Shown: piece by piece, positions 16,995-25,628 of the stretch
Layout: the number at the start of each line of letters is the position of its first letter
How positions within the stretch are numbered: the first letter of the stretch is position 1
NCBI RefSeq assembly: GCF_900108515.1
Contig: NZ_FNWW01000012.1
Location: 23,372 to 87,371 of the forward strand
DNA length: 64,000 nt
From: Halobacillus karajensis
GTDB taxonomy: Bacteria; Bacillota; Bacilli; Bacillales; Halobacillaceae
Reading direction: 5' to 3'
Notes under the pieces: model-generated
The model's input: only the letters and a program-made list of their open reading frames with translations
Told to the model about the DNA's origin: nothing
Database searches by the model: none
Made by a program: the position numbers and the translations under genes

Positions 16995-18182
16995 GTGAAG
17001 GTATTAATAGTCGACGATGAGATAAATGTACTTGAAGTCGTTCGTTTCTTAGGTGAATGGGACAAATATGGCATCACGGAGATCCTGGAAGCAGGTGAAG
17101 GGGAAGAAGCAAAAGGCATGATCAAAGCAGAAAAACCAGAAATTATATTTACAGATATTAAAATGCCTGGAATGAGCGGAATGGAGCTCATAGAATGGTT
17201 AAACTATATTTCTTATCAAGGGAAAGTGATTTTCATAACTGGGTATAATGATTATGACTTCATGCGAAAAGCTATTAAATACAATAGCTTTGATTATTTA
17301 CTAAAGCCTATTGAAGGTGAGGCTTTTAATAAGACTTTAAAAGAGGCTGTTGAGAGCTGGAAGAAGGACGAGCAAAAAACATACCCATCAGAAGATATCA
17401 TGGATGACGGTTATTTGAAATTAAAGATAGATCAAATGGTTACAGACGCATGTATGGGAGAACCCTTTAATCCGAATGATCTGCAGCCTTTTCTTCCAGA
17501 GGCCGATCATTATGAAGTGTCTCTGCTTTCTTTTTATCACATGCATCATGCGGACCCGTATATCAAGTCTCTGGCAGAAAAGCTCTCCAAGCAAAAGTTA
17601 GGAAATGCTTTCACCCTTCAAAATGACCGAAATCTTTGTCTTGTTTTAACAGTTGAGGAAGAATGGCTAAATGTAGAAGAATGGATATGCGAACACTTTG
17701 ATATCCCGCTGCGGCTGGTGACTAGCAAACATCCGCAGCCTTTAAATCATCTATTCGATTCGTACTTGGAGCTTCAAGAAGCTATGGACCACCATCAATA
17801 TCGGTCACTCCACCGATTGGCTGATTTCGATACGGCGAGACGGATGAAAGACATCGTTTCCTATGTAGATACCTATTATATGGAAGATTTAAGTTTAGAA
17901 AAATTATCGAATTTATTTTTCTTTAGTCGCGAGCATATCTCCCGGAAATTTAAACTAGAAACGGGGCTTCCTTTGTCCAAGTACGTAACAAAACTTAGAA
18001 TTGACCAGGCGAAAGCATGGCTAAGAGAAACAGATGAAACCATTTATTCAATTTCCTTAATGCTTGGTTATCAGGATGAAAAGTATTTTTCTAAACTATT
18101 TAAAAAAGTAACCGGTTATACACCATTCGAATTTCGAAAAAGAGGTGAAAATAGATCAGGAGGTTGTTCGGCTTATGGTTAA
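16995..18182 (+). CDS. YesN-type response regulator with AraC DNA-binding domain
   Basis: A 395-residue regulator beginning at GTG after AAGGAGGC. The receiver domain has acidic D7-D8 and phospho-acceptor Asp54 (IFTDIKMPGMSG). The C-terminus is an AraC double helix-turn-helix (LSLEKLSNLFFFSREHISRK and ISLMLGYQDEKYFSKLFKK). It is about 125 residues shorter than the first YesN paralogue, mainly in the middle region. Its last 8 bases overlap the start of the lipoprotein gene. The likely targets are sacB and levB downstream. Confidence 0.9.
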   Translation: MKVLIVDDEINVLEVVRFLGEWDKYGITEILEAGEGEEAKGMIKAEKPEIIFTDIKMPGMSGMELIEWLNYISYQGKVIFITGYNDYDFMRKAIKYNSFDYLLKPIEGEAFNKTLKEAVESWKKDEQKTYPSEDIMDDGYLKLKIDQMVTDACMGEPFNPNDLQPFLPEADHYEVSLLSFYHMHHADPYIKSLAEKLSKQKLGNAFTLQNDRNLCLVLTVEEEWLNVEEWICEHFDIPLRLVTSKHPQPLNHLFDSYLELQEAMDHHQYRSLHRLADFDTARRMKDIVSYVDTYYMEDLSLEKLSNLFFFSREHISRKFKLETGLPLSKYVTKLRIDQAKAWLRETDETIYSISLMLGYQDEKYFSKLFKKVTGYTPFEFRKRGENRSGGCSAYG

Positions 18183-19464
18183 ACGTGTGACTGCTGGAGT
18201 GAAAAGAAAACTTCTTCCTATTAGTTTGATTGGTTTGCTTCTTTCTGCTTGTCAGTCGAATTCTCCTATAGAGGAAAAACCCAAAGAAGAGCAAAAGATT
18301 ACCTTGGAAATCCGGAATCCAAAAATTGAAATTGCCTCCCCTTTTGAACGAATGGTTGATGCTTATGAACAAAAGCACCCGAATATAGAAATTAAAGTTC
18401 ATACCGTTGGAGGGGCAATAGATGATTTTTCTGATTTAAAAGCCCAAATGGCAGCAGGTAAGGGGCCTGATATATTTACAAATCTAGGTTTCGAAAATAC
18501 CCGGAAATGGAAAAACTTATTAGAAGATTTATCTGATCAGCCATGGGTAGATGAAGCTTACCAAGAAACGTTAGAACCTATAAAGATTAATGATAAAATC
18601 TATGGAATGCCAATGAATTTAGAAGGCTATGGGTTTGTTTATAATAAGGATTTATTTGATCAAGCAGGGATCAACTCTCTCCCTTCTACTCTATCCGAAT
18701 TGAAAGCAGCTGCTGAAAAATTACAGAGGGCCGGTATCACCCCTTTTGCGACCGGATATTATGAAAAGTGGAAGCTTGGGGATCACTTGATGAATATCGC
18801 TCTCGTCCGGCAAGACAATCCTACGGCTTTTATGAAAAGGTTAAACAGTGGGAAATCATCCATAGAAAACAATCCTGCATTTCGTGATCTGTTGCAATTA
18901 TTGGATCTTACCGTCAAATACGGAGGGGATGAACCGCTAGCGACCGATTATATTATGGAAATTCACACATTTGCCTCAGGAGAAGCAGCAATGATCCTTC
19001 AGGGAAACTGGATCCAGCCGATGATTGATGAACGTTCTCCTGGTATGGACATTGGTCTTCTCCCTATTCCAATCAATAATCATAATCAAAAGAATCCGCT
19101 TGTTGTCAATACACCGAGCTATTGGGTGGTTAACAAACAAACAACACCTTCAAAAAAACGGGAGGCAAAAAAATTCCTGAACTGGATGGTAAATTCTAAA
19201 CAAGGCCAGCGGTTTATGACAGAGGAATTAAAGTTTGTGCCTGCGTTTGAGTACATAAAAGCAGATAAATCCGGTCCCCTGGCTAATGACATCATAAAAA
19301 AATACAAGGAAGGTCGTACTATATCCTCCAACATTATTAAATTCCCCGCGGGTGTACGGGAGGAATTTGGACACGCCACTCAACGTTATATTGAACATGA
19401 AATAACTCGTGAACAATTACTTCGAAATTATCAGAAAACCTGGGAGCAAGCTAAAAAAAACTGA
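18175..19464 (+). CDS. Sugar-binding lipoprotein (SBP family 1), likely co-sensor
   Basis: A 429-residue protein with a lipoprotein signal (LIGLLLSACQ, Cys at about 23) and a family 1 extracellular solute-binding domain: LKAQMAAGKGPDIFTNLG, KINDKIYGMPMNLEGYGFVY, FASGEAAMILQGNWIQP. The start is ATG 18175, 10 bases after AGGAGG and overlapping the regulator gene; an in-frame GTG at 18145 has no site. Such proteins usually deliver oligosaccharides to an ABC permease, but no permease is encoded within the window's levan region. Co-translation with kinase and regulator suggests a sensing role, perhaps for sucrose or fructo-oligosaccharides. It could still serve a permease located elsewhere. Confidence 0.88.
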   Translation: MVKRVTAGVKRKLLPISLIGLLLSACQSNSPIEEKPKEEQKITLEIRNPKIEIASPFERMVDAYEQKHPNIEIKVHTVGGAIDDFSDLKAQMAAGKGPDIFTNLGFENTRKWKNLLEDLSDQPWVDEAYQETLEPIKINDKIYGMPMNLEGYGFVYNKDLFDQAGINSLPSTLSELKAAAEKLQRAGITPFATGYYEKWKLGDHLMNIALVRQDNPTAFMKRLNSGKSSIENNPAFRDLLQLLDLTVKYGGDEPLATDYIMEIHTFASGEAAMILQGNWIQPMIDERSPGMDIGLLPIPINNHNQKNPLVVNTPSYWVVNKQTTPSKKREAKKFLNWMVNSKQGQRFMTEELKFVPAFEYIKADKSGPLANDIIKKYKEGRTISSNIIKFPAGVREEFGHATQRYIEHEITREQLLRNYQKTWEQAKKN

Positions 19465-19486
19465 GTCTGCTCCCAGGTTTTCGTTT
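19439..19486 (+). terminator. Terminator overlapping the lipoprotein stop codon
   Basis: CCTGGGAGCA (19439-19448) and TGCTCCCAGG (19468-19477) pair across the stop codon and are followed by TTTTCGTTTCTTTT. It separates the sensor operon from sacB. Confidence 0.8.
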
Positions 19487-19576
19487 CTTTTCTTCTTCAG
19501 TATCCTAATCAATTCACGACTAAAATGGTATCAATATCCACCATATTCAACCTCCAAAAACTTTCTTATACTTTTA

Positions 19577-19609
19577 ATTGTGTTGAGATCGGGCCCGATA
19601 AAAAACAAT
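19577..19609 (+). promoter_or_regulatory. Dyad in the sacB leader just before the ribosome binding site
   Basis: The perfect 12-bp palindrome ATCGGGCCCGAT (19588-19599) lies inside a longer imperfect dyad (ATTGT ... ACAAT, 19577-19609) that ends a few bases before AGGAGG of sacB. It could be an operator or an mRNA hairpin limiting ribosome access. It does not look like the RAT antiterminator sequence of B. subtilis sacB, and no T run follows. Confidence 0.5.
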
Positions 19610-19624
19610 GATAGGAGGAAGAAA

Positions 19625-21100
19625 ATGAACTTAAAACTACTTGCCAAAAAAGCAACGATATTGACATTAAGTACAGCCATTCTAGCAGGGGGGAGCGGTC
19701 TTGTTCACGCGGAACAAAAAGCTCATGAAGATACTAAAGAGGATTATGGTATTTCCCATATCACTCGTGCTGATATGGAAGCTATGGCCAAACAGCATGG
19801 AAACGATAATTTTGAGGTGCCAAAATTTGATGCTTCCACTATTCAAAACATTCCATCTGCTGCAAAGGTAACGGAAAATGGGGAAGAAATTAAGTTAGAT
19901 GTATGGGATACATGGCCTCTCCAGAACGCGGATGGAACAGTTGCCGAATATCAAGGTTACCACCTTCTATTCGGCTTAGCAGGTAAACCAGGCCACCCTG
20001 AAGACACACATATTTATTTGTTCTACAAAAAAGCGGATGAAACTTCTATTGATGCGTGGAAAAACGCAGGGCGTGTATTTGACGAAAATGACAAGTTCGA
20101 AGCCAATGATCAATTCTTAAAAGATCAGTCAGAGGAATGGTCCGGGTCGGCTACGTTTACATCTGACGGAGAAATTCGCTTGTTCTATACAAACCGCACA
20201 GAATTTAATGTAGACAAAGAACAATATGGTAAACAGACATTGACAACAGCACAAGTAAATGTTTCTGAAGCAAATAATGAAACCATTCGAGTAGATGGTG
20301 TAGAGGATCATAAATCTATCTTTGAAGGTCAAGACGGGTCTATTTATCAAAACGTGATGCAAGCTTTCGGTGGAGAGACTATCAACTGGAAAGAAAACCA
20401 TACACTTAGAGACCCTCACTATATTGAGGAGGATGGGCATAAATACCTTGTGTTTGAAGCAAACACAGGAACTAACTATGGTTATTCCGGTGAAGAATCC
20501 CTTTATAACAAGGCTTTCTATGGTAATAGTGAAAAATTCTTCCGTACAGAAAAAGAGCAGCTTTTAAACAGTTCGAAAAAAGAATATGCTGAGCTTGCGA
20601 ATGGAGCTATCGGAATTATTGAAATCACTGACGATTATGAGTTAAAGAAAGTCATGGAACCATTGGTTGCTTCTAATACAGTGACGGATGAAATTGAACG
20701 TCCAAATATTTTCAAAAAAGATGGGAAATGGTATCTATTCACAAGTGCACGCGGATCCAAAATGACCATCGATGGGATCGATGAAGAAGATATTTACTTG
20801 CTTGGTTATGTATCAAATTCTTTAACTGGTGAATTCAAGCCAATGAACAAAACAGGTATAGTCCTTCATCACGACCTTGATCCATATGATATCACTTGGA
20901 ACTACGCACATTATGTAATACCTCAAGAGGGTACGGATGAAACAGTAGTTACAAGTTATATGACAAACAGAGGGTACTTCAAGGACCACAAATCAACTTT
21001 TGCTCCAAGTTTTAAGCTAGAGTTAAATGGTAAGAAATCTTCTGTTGTTGAAAACGGAATCCTTGACCAAGGTCAAATTACATTGCATGGTGAAGAGTAA
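19625..21100 (+). CDS. sacB: Levansucrase, GH68
   Basis: A 491-residue secreted enzyme with a signal peptide of about 29 residues (LVHAEQ). It transfers fructose from sucrose to growing levan, or to water. All three catalytic acids of GH68 can be placed: nucleophile Asp95 (DVWDTWPLQ), transition-state Asp263 (LRDPHYIEE) and acid/base Glu358 (DEIERPNIF). The start at ATG 19625 has AGGAGGAAG upstream; longer in-frame extensions run back through the previous terminator and are not real. levB follows 92 bp later behind a terminator, as in the B. subtilis sacB-levB arrangement. The upstream sensor genes replace the sacXY context found there. Confidence 0.96.
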   Translation: MNLKLLAKKATILTLSTAILAGGSGLVHAEQKAHEDTKEDYGISHITRADMEAMAKQHGNDNFEVPKFDASTIQNIPSAAKVTENGEEIKLDVWDTWPLQNADGTVAEYQGYHLLFGLAGKPGHPEDTHIYLFYKKADETSIDAWKNAGRVFDENDKFEANDQFLKDQSEEWSGSATFTSDGEIRLFYTNRTEFNVDKEQYGKQTLTTAQVNVSEANNETIRVDGVEDHKSIFEGQDGSIYQNVMQAFGGETINWKENHTLRDPHYIEEDGHKYLVFEANTGTNYGYSGEESLYNKAFYGNSEKFFRTEKEQLLNSSKKEYAELANGAIGIIEITDDYELKKVMEPLVASNTVTDEIERPNIFKKDGKWYLFTSARGSKMTIDGIDEEDIYLLGYVSNSLTGEFKPMNKTGIVLHHDLDPYDITWNYAHYVIPQEGTDETVVTSYMTNRGYFKDHKSTFAPSFKLELNGKKSSVVENGILDQGQITLHGEE

Positions 21101-21115
21101 AAAACTGACAAGGAG

Positions 21116-21149
21116 AAAATGCCGATCCCCCTTCGGCATTTTCTTTTTT
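21116..21149 (+). terminator. Intrinsic terminator between sacB and levB
   Basis: AAAATGCCGA and TCGGCATTTT pair over a 7-base loop, followed by TCTTTTTT. Some readthrough would be needed for co-expression with levB. Confidence 0.8.
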
Positions 21150-21192
21150 ATCATAGGGTTTTAGTGTAAAAAATAAATGGAGGTTAGAAATC

Positions 21193-22758
21193 ATGGATGT
21201 GTTAAAAAATCACCTCAGAAAGTTATTGGCAGCCTCTTTCCTCTTTCTTTTTATAGCTGTTGTTCTAAACATGTCTCTTTGGGAAGGTTCAAAATTTAAA
21301 CTAAGTACAGTACAAAATCCACCCCCATATTCTTATCGAGCAGATTATCACTTTACATCTCCAGATCATTGGAAAAACGACCCTCAAAGACCTATCTATT
21401 TAAATGGTAAATATCACTACTATTATCTCTATAATAAAGATTACCCCGATGGAAATGGTACGGAATGGCGCCATGCTACCTCTAAGGATTTTGTTCACTG
21501 GAAGGATGAAGGGGTCGCTATTCCTAAATACACGAATGAAAATGGTGATGTATGGTCAGGTTCTGTTGTGGTAGACCACAAGAACACCGCAGGGTTTGGC
21601 AAGAACACCATTGTGGCTATTATCACCCAACCCTCAGCCAATGGCCAGCAGGAGCAGTACCTCTGGTATAGTTTGGATGGAGGGGATTCCTTTTCGGCTT
21701 ATAAGAACGAACCTGTTTTGTCCAATCCTGGCACTGAAGATTTTCGGGACCCGAAAGTCATTTGGAATGTGCACTCAAAAAAATGGATCATGTTAATGGC
21801 AGAAGGATCAAAAATTGGTTTTTATGAATCAGGAAATCTAAAAGACTGGAAGTATACAGGCGGATTCCAGACAGAAAAAATGGGGCTGATTGAATGTCCT
21901 GATCTTTTTCAAATGCGCGCGAGTGACGGAACGATCAAATGGGTGATGGGAGTTAGTGCCAATGGCCAGGAACAAGGGGGACCTAATACCTACGCGTACT
22001 GGGTTGGACACTACAAGGGAGGAAGGTTTGTTCCTGAACATGAAAAACCTAAATGGCTGGATTACGGATTTGATTGGTATGGGGGAGTCACTTTTGATGA
22101 TGGTAAAACGGAAGATAAGCTCAGCCACCGATATGCATTAGCTTGGATGAATAACTGGAAGTATGCAAATAACACTCCGACACTAGAAGAGAATTTTAAT
22201 GGCTTAGACTCGGTTGTCAGAAAAATAGAGTTAAAAAAAGAAGGACAGGGCGGATATTTTCTTGCTTCCCAGCCAAATAAGGGTATTGACCAATTCATTC
22301 AGTCCACTGATTCATATCGAAATCTTGAAGTGAATGGTATGAAGACATTGAAAACAAAGGGGGATGTCTACCAACTAGAAGCAGATATCAGGTTGATGGA
22401 TCTAAAAAATGCAGGGATCAGAGTGAGAGAATCCAAGGATCACTCTCGTCACATTGATATTGGTGTTTCTTTAGAAGGTGGCTATTCCTATGTAAACCGG
22501 GGCTTGACGGCACACCCTGATCATAACGATCATATGCTTGAAAGCCAGGCCCCAATAGATAAGAATAAAAAAACAGTACACTTGAAAGTACTCGTGGACA
22601 AAACAAGTGTTGAAGTATTTATAGATGATGGAAAAGTTGTTCATTCTAATCAAGTATTTCCACCTAAAGAGGATCAGGGAATCACTTTATTTTCAGAGGG
22701 CGGTCGAGCAGTTTTTGAAAATGTAAAAATTAAACATATGGACTCCGCTCATAATTAA
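21193..22758 (+). CDS. levB: Endolevanase, GH32, secreted or membrane-anchored
   Basis: A 521-residue protein with an N-terminal hydrophobic segment (about 12-29), a five-bladed GH32 catalytic domain and a C-terminal beta-sandwich. Catalytic residues: nucleophile Asp63 in HWKNDPQRP, Asp186 in FRDPKVI, acid/base Glu234 in ECPDLF. The WKNDPQRP form and blocks such as KYHYYYLYNKDYPDGNGTEW match B. subtilis LevB rather than exo-acting levanase or invertase. It cuts levan internally to give levanbiose and short fructans. Next to sacB it allows the cell to remodel or reuse its own levan. The N-terminus has no clear signal-peptidase site, so it may stay anchored. Confidence 0.93.
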   Translation: MDVLKNHLRKLLAASFLFLFIAVVLNMSLWEGSKFKLSTVQNPPPYSYRADYHFTSPDHWKNDPQRPIYLNGKYHYYYLYNKDYPDGNGTEWRHATSKDFVHWKDEGVAIPKYTNENGDVWSGSVVVDHKNTAGFGKNTIVAIITQPSANGQQEQYLWYSLDGGDSFSAYKNEPVLSNPGTEDFRDPKVIWNVHSKKWIMLMAEGSKIGFYESGNLKDWKYTGGFQTEKMGLIECPDLFQMRASDGTIKWVMGVSANGQEQGGPNTYAYWVGHYKGGRFVPEHEKPKWLDYGFDWYGGVTFDDGKTEDKLSHRYALAWMNNWKYANNTPTLEENFNGLDSVVRKIELKKEGQGGYFLASQPNKGIDQFIQSTDSYRNLEVNGMKTLKTKGDVYQLEADIRLMDLKNAGIRVRESKDHSRHIDIGVSLEGGYSYVNRGLTAHPDHNDHMLESQAPIDKNKKTVHLKVLVDKTSVEVFIDDGKVVHSNQVFPPKEDQGITLFSEGGRAVFENVKIKHMDSAHN

Positions 22759-22879
22759 AACGCCTAAAGAAATAAAGAGGAAAAATATCGATCTCATGTT
22801 TCTCTCATTGTAAGAAAAGTGTATAAGAACGACGATTGGAATAATTTTAAAATGGAAAGTTCCATCGCTTAAGAACTGT

Positions 22880-22920
22880 AAACTCTTGTTAGAATATGTT
22901 TCTGACAAGGGTTTATTTTT
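22880..22920 (+). terminator. Probable terminator downstream of levB
   Basis: AAACTCTTGT and ACAAGGGTTT pair (one G-U) over a 15-base loop, followed by ATTTTT. It lies about 120 bp after the levB stop. Confidence 0.6.
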
Positions 22921-23240
22921 AACACATCTTCGCCCGTAATAAATATGGCTCTTTGTATGTTCATTATATTTCCTTGATACAGGCATACCATGGGGTTGCT
23001 CTATAGGGAAAATAACACAGAAGAAATACGGATGGTTATATATTATAGATGTTAGAAGATTAAAAACAGAAATTGTGGTTTATTAGGAGGATAAAATAGA
23101 AAACAAAAGAATAGCAAGTTGTACCTAGCCCAATACAAGTTCCTCTTTCCTCAAGATCTTATTCGTTCTTAGCATGACAACTAATCTGGAATCAACTCAG
23201 CAAAGGCATCACGTCAATTTTAGTGCGTGTTTCAGACAAG
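22921..23240. other. Gap between levB and the TauE-like gene
   Basis: No gene found. A TTAGGAGGATAAAATAG string near 23085 looks like a ribosome binding site but has no start codon behind it. Confidence 0.4.
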
Positions 23241-23273
23241 ATGTTTTATGAATACAAAACATGATACTATAAT
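23241..23273 (+). promoter_or_regulatory. yunE: Promoter with overlapping inverted repeat before the TauE-like gene
   Basis: A consensus -10 TATAAT lies at 23268-23273, about 30 bp before the start codon. The inverted repeat ATGTTTT (23241-23247) / AAAACAT (23256-23262) covers the expected -35 position, where no good -35 box exists. It is a candidate operator for a dimeric regulator. Confidence 0.5.
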
Positions 23274-23304
23274 ATTATCTATTAAGAGTTAAGGAAGATA
23301 AAGT

Positions 23305-24117
23305 ATGTTTTTGGTTATGTTAATTATAGGTATAGTTACAGCCCTTGTCGGCAGTATAGCCGGTCTTGGCGGAGGCGTCATTTTGGTGCCTGTTCTCCTT
23401 TTTTTGGGAGACCATTTTGTTTCATTTGATTGGGTGAACCCTCAGTCGATTGTTGGAATCTCACTTGTTGTGATGATTTTTACTGGAATGTCTTCGGTTA
23501 TTTCGTATATGAAACATCAGCGTGTGGATGAAAAAATTGGACTAGTGTTTCTCTTTGGTAGTATTCCCGGAGGGATTTTGGGAGCTTGGTTAAATCAATT
23601 TTTTGAAACTGATGGTTTTTCGTTATTTTTTGGAATTGTTATGATAGCTGTATCCCTGTTGTTTTTTATTCCAAGGAGAACAGCTGGTCACTCTCTATTT
23701 AAAACGGGAATAGAGAGGGAAAAAGTTATCGATGGGACCGTTTATAAATACCGTATGCCTTTTGTGGTCGGTTTAATTTTATCTTTTGCTGTGGGGATGC
23801 TTTCAGGCTTATTAGGCATAGGTGGAGGATCTTTGATGGTTCCTGCTATGATTCTTCTTTTGAATATACCGCCACATATAGCGACAGCGACGTCCATGTT
23901 TATGATCTTTTTTGCAAGCATTACTAGCTCATCTGCCCATATAATCCTGGGACATGTGGATTGGAGCCATACACTATGGTTTATTCCGGGAGCTTACTTA
24001 GGAGGAATGTTAGGTGCCTGGATCAATCGACTGCTTGATGGACAAGCGGTCGAAAAGTTTCTGAGAGTACTGCTTGTATTAATCGGCATACGCTTAATCT
24101 GGCAAGGTTTAGGGTGA
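23305..24117 (+). CDS. yunE: TauE/SafE-family anion transporter (YunE-like)
   Basis: A 270-residue protein with about eight membrane segments and the paired TauE/SafE repeats: GSIAGLGGGVILVPVLL in the first half and GMLSGLLGIGGGSLMVPAMI in the second. Family members export or import sulfite, sulfoacetate or other small anions. The substrate here is unknown. It overlaps the following yunD start region by 4 bases, and the pair has the B. subtilis yunE/yunD neighbourhood in rearranged order. Confidence 0.85.
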   Translation: MFLVMLIIGIVTALVGSIAGLGGGVILVPVLLFLGDHFVSFDWVNPQSIVGISLVVMIFTGMSSVISYMKHQRVDEKIGLVFLFGSIPGGILGAWLNQFFETDGFSLFFGIVMIAVSLLFFIPRRTAGHSLFKTGIEREKVIDGTVYKYRMPFVVGLILSFAVGMLSGLLGIGGGSLMVPAMILLLNIPPHIATATSMFMIFFASITSSSAHIILGHVDWSHTLWFIPGAYLGGMLGAWINRLLDGQAVEKFLRVLLVLIGIRLIWQGLG

Positions 24118-24128
24118 GGAGACTGATG

Positions 24129-25514
24129 ATGAAGGAAAAATTATACTTTTATTATACAAGCGATTTACACAGTCATTTTGAAAATTGGCCCCAAATTGTC
24201 GGGTATTTTAACGACCAGAAAAAAAAGCATGAAAAAAAAGGGGAAGAATGCTGGCTATTCGATAATGGGGATCATGTCGATCGATTTCATCCCATTGCTG
24301 AAGGGTTAATGGGAAAAGGGAATGTTGAATTATTAAATGAAGCAGGATATGACATCGCTACGATTGGTAATAATGAAGGAATTACATTAGCTGCTGAAGA
24401 TCTGCATTCCTTATATGACCAAGCAAAATTCCGTGTGGTTTGCGCAAATTTGGATTGCCGTCACACTTCTTCTCCTTCCTGGTTGAAACCGTATCATATT
24501 CTAGAGTCTTCCTATGGTACTCGTATAGGAATCATTGGTCTAACTGCCCCTTTCCAAGCCTTTTATGAACAGTTGGGGTGGGACGTCCTACCCCCATTTG
24601 ATGTTTTGGACGGTCTCATGGAAGAGATCAGAAAAGAGACAGACATTATCATCCTGCTTTCACACCTTGGTATAAATGAAGATGAAGAGATAGCCAGAAG
24701 ATATCACGATATTGACATCATTATTGGTGGGCATACCCATCATTTGTTTAAAAACGGGGAATATATTGATGGTGCTCTCTTAACAGCTGCTGGGAAGCAC
24801 GGCACCCACCTTGGTGAAATCGCAGTAGAATGGAATGTCGATACTCGTCATTTAGAGAAAAAAGAAGCCTATGCTATTCCGACGGAACATATGAGAAAAG
24901 ATGGCGGGGTGACAGGAAAAGTCCAGGAGATCCGTTCGAAAGCTGTCCATGAACTAGGAACTCCTATTACCACCTTGAAAGAACCGCTTCACATTGCCTG
25001 GTTTCAGAACACACCACTTATGGATCGTTTAACAGAACAGTTAAGAATTTGGACTTCTGCGGATATCGCCATGTTGAACGCAGGTGTCCTCCTTGATCAT
25101 TTACCAGCCGGTAACATTACTTATGAAGATATTCATCGCATTTGTCCACATCCGATGAATCCGTGTCGTGTTGAGCTGAGAGGTGATGAGCTGCTTGAGG
25201 TGATCCGTGCGGCTTATACTAAAGAGCTTACAGAAATAAGGTTGAAAGGTTTCGGGTTTAGAGGGGAAGTCATTGGGAAGATGGTTTTTTCTGGGGTTGA
25301 TATTGGTATAGACAAAGATGATAGTGGAGAAGAGCATGTAAAAAATGTGTTTTTTAATGGGGAGCCCATTGACCATCAACGAACTTATCGCTTCGCTACA
25401 GCTGATACGTTTACATTTGGAAGGTTTTTTCCAGAGATTGCTTATTCAAAATCAAAGAAATATTACATGCCGGAATTGCTTCGGGACCTTTTGTCGGAAG
25501 CTCTTAAATCATAG
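24129..25514 (+). CDS. yunD: 5'-nucleotidase-like metallophosphoesterase YunD
   Basis: A 461-residue protein of the UshA/5'-nucleotidase family with no signal peptide, so cytoplasmic. The metallophosphatase motifs are visible: YTSDLHSHFEN, DNGDHVDRF, TIGNNEG, LLSHLG and GGHTHH. The C-terminal 5'-nucleotidase domain covers about 270-455. ATG 24129 is chosen over 24126 because of better spacing from GAGGAG. The substrate is probably a nucleotide or related phosphoester. It is translationally coupled to yunE. Confidence 0.88.
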   Translation: MKEKLYFYYTSDLHSHFENWPQIVGYFNDQKKKHEKKGEECWLFDNGDHVDRFHPIAEGLMGKGNVELLNEAGYDIATIGNNEGITLAAEDLHSLYDQAKFRVVCANLDCRHTSSPSWLKPYHILESSYGTRIGIIGLTAPFQAFYEQLGWDVLPPFDVLDGLMEEIRKETDIIILLSHLGINEDEEIARRYHDIDIIIGGHTHHLFKNGEYIDGALLTAAGKHGTHLGEIAVEWNVDTRHLEKKEAYAIPTEHMRKDGGVTGKVQEIRSKAVHELGTPITTLKEPLHIAWFQNTPLMDRLTEQLRIWTSADIAMLNAGVLLDHLPAGNITYEDIHRICPHPMNPCRVELRGDELLEVIRAAYTKELTEIRLKGFGFRGEVIGKMVFSGVDIGIDKDDSGEEHVKNVFFNGEPIDHQRTYRFATADTFTFGRFFPEIAYSKSKKYYMPELLRDLLSEALKS

Positions 25515-25548
25515 TTTTAAAAGCTGCCTTAGAAGACAGCTTTTAAAA
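25515..25548 (+). terminator. Intrinsic terminator after yunD
   Basis: A 12-bp perfect stem, TTTTAAAAGCTG and CAGCTTTTAAAA. Confidence 0.75.
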
Positions 25549-25628
25549 TACTGATGGCCAGTTAACATCTTAACTTCATGCTTAAACCCTCCTTCTCTTT
25601 CATATAGATAGATGAGGAGGGTTGTTCT

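Noticed and set aside
19577..19609. SacY-type RAT antiterminator in the sacB leader
   Set aside because: The sequence is a GC-rich symmetric palindrome, lacks the asymmetric internal loops of RAT hairpins and is not followed by an overlapping terminator.
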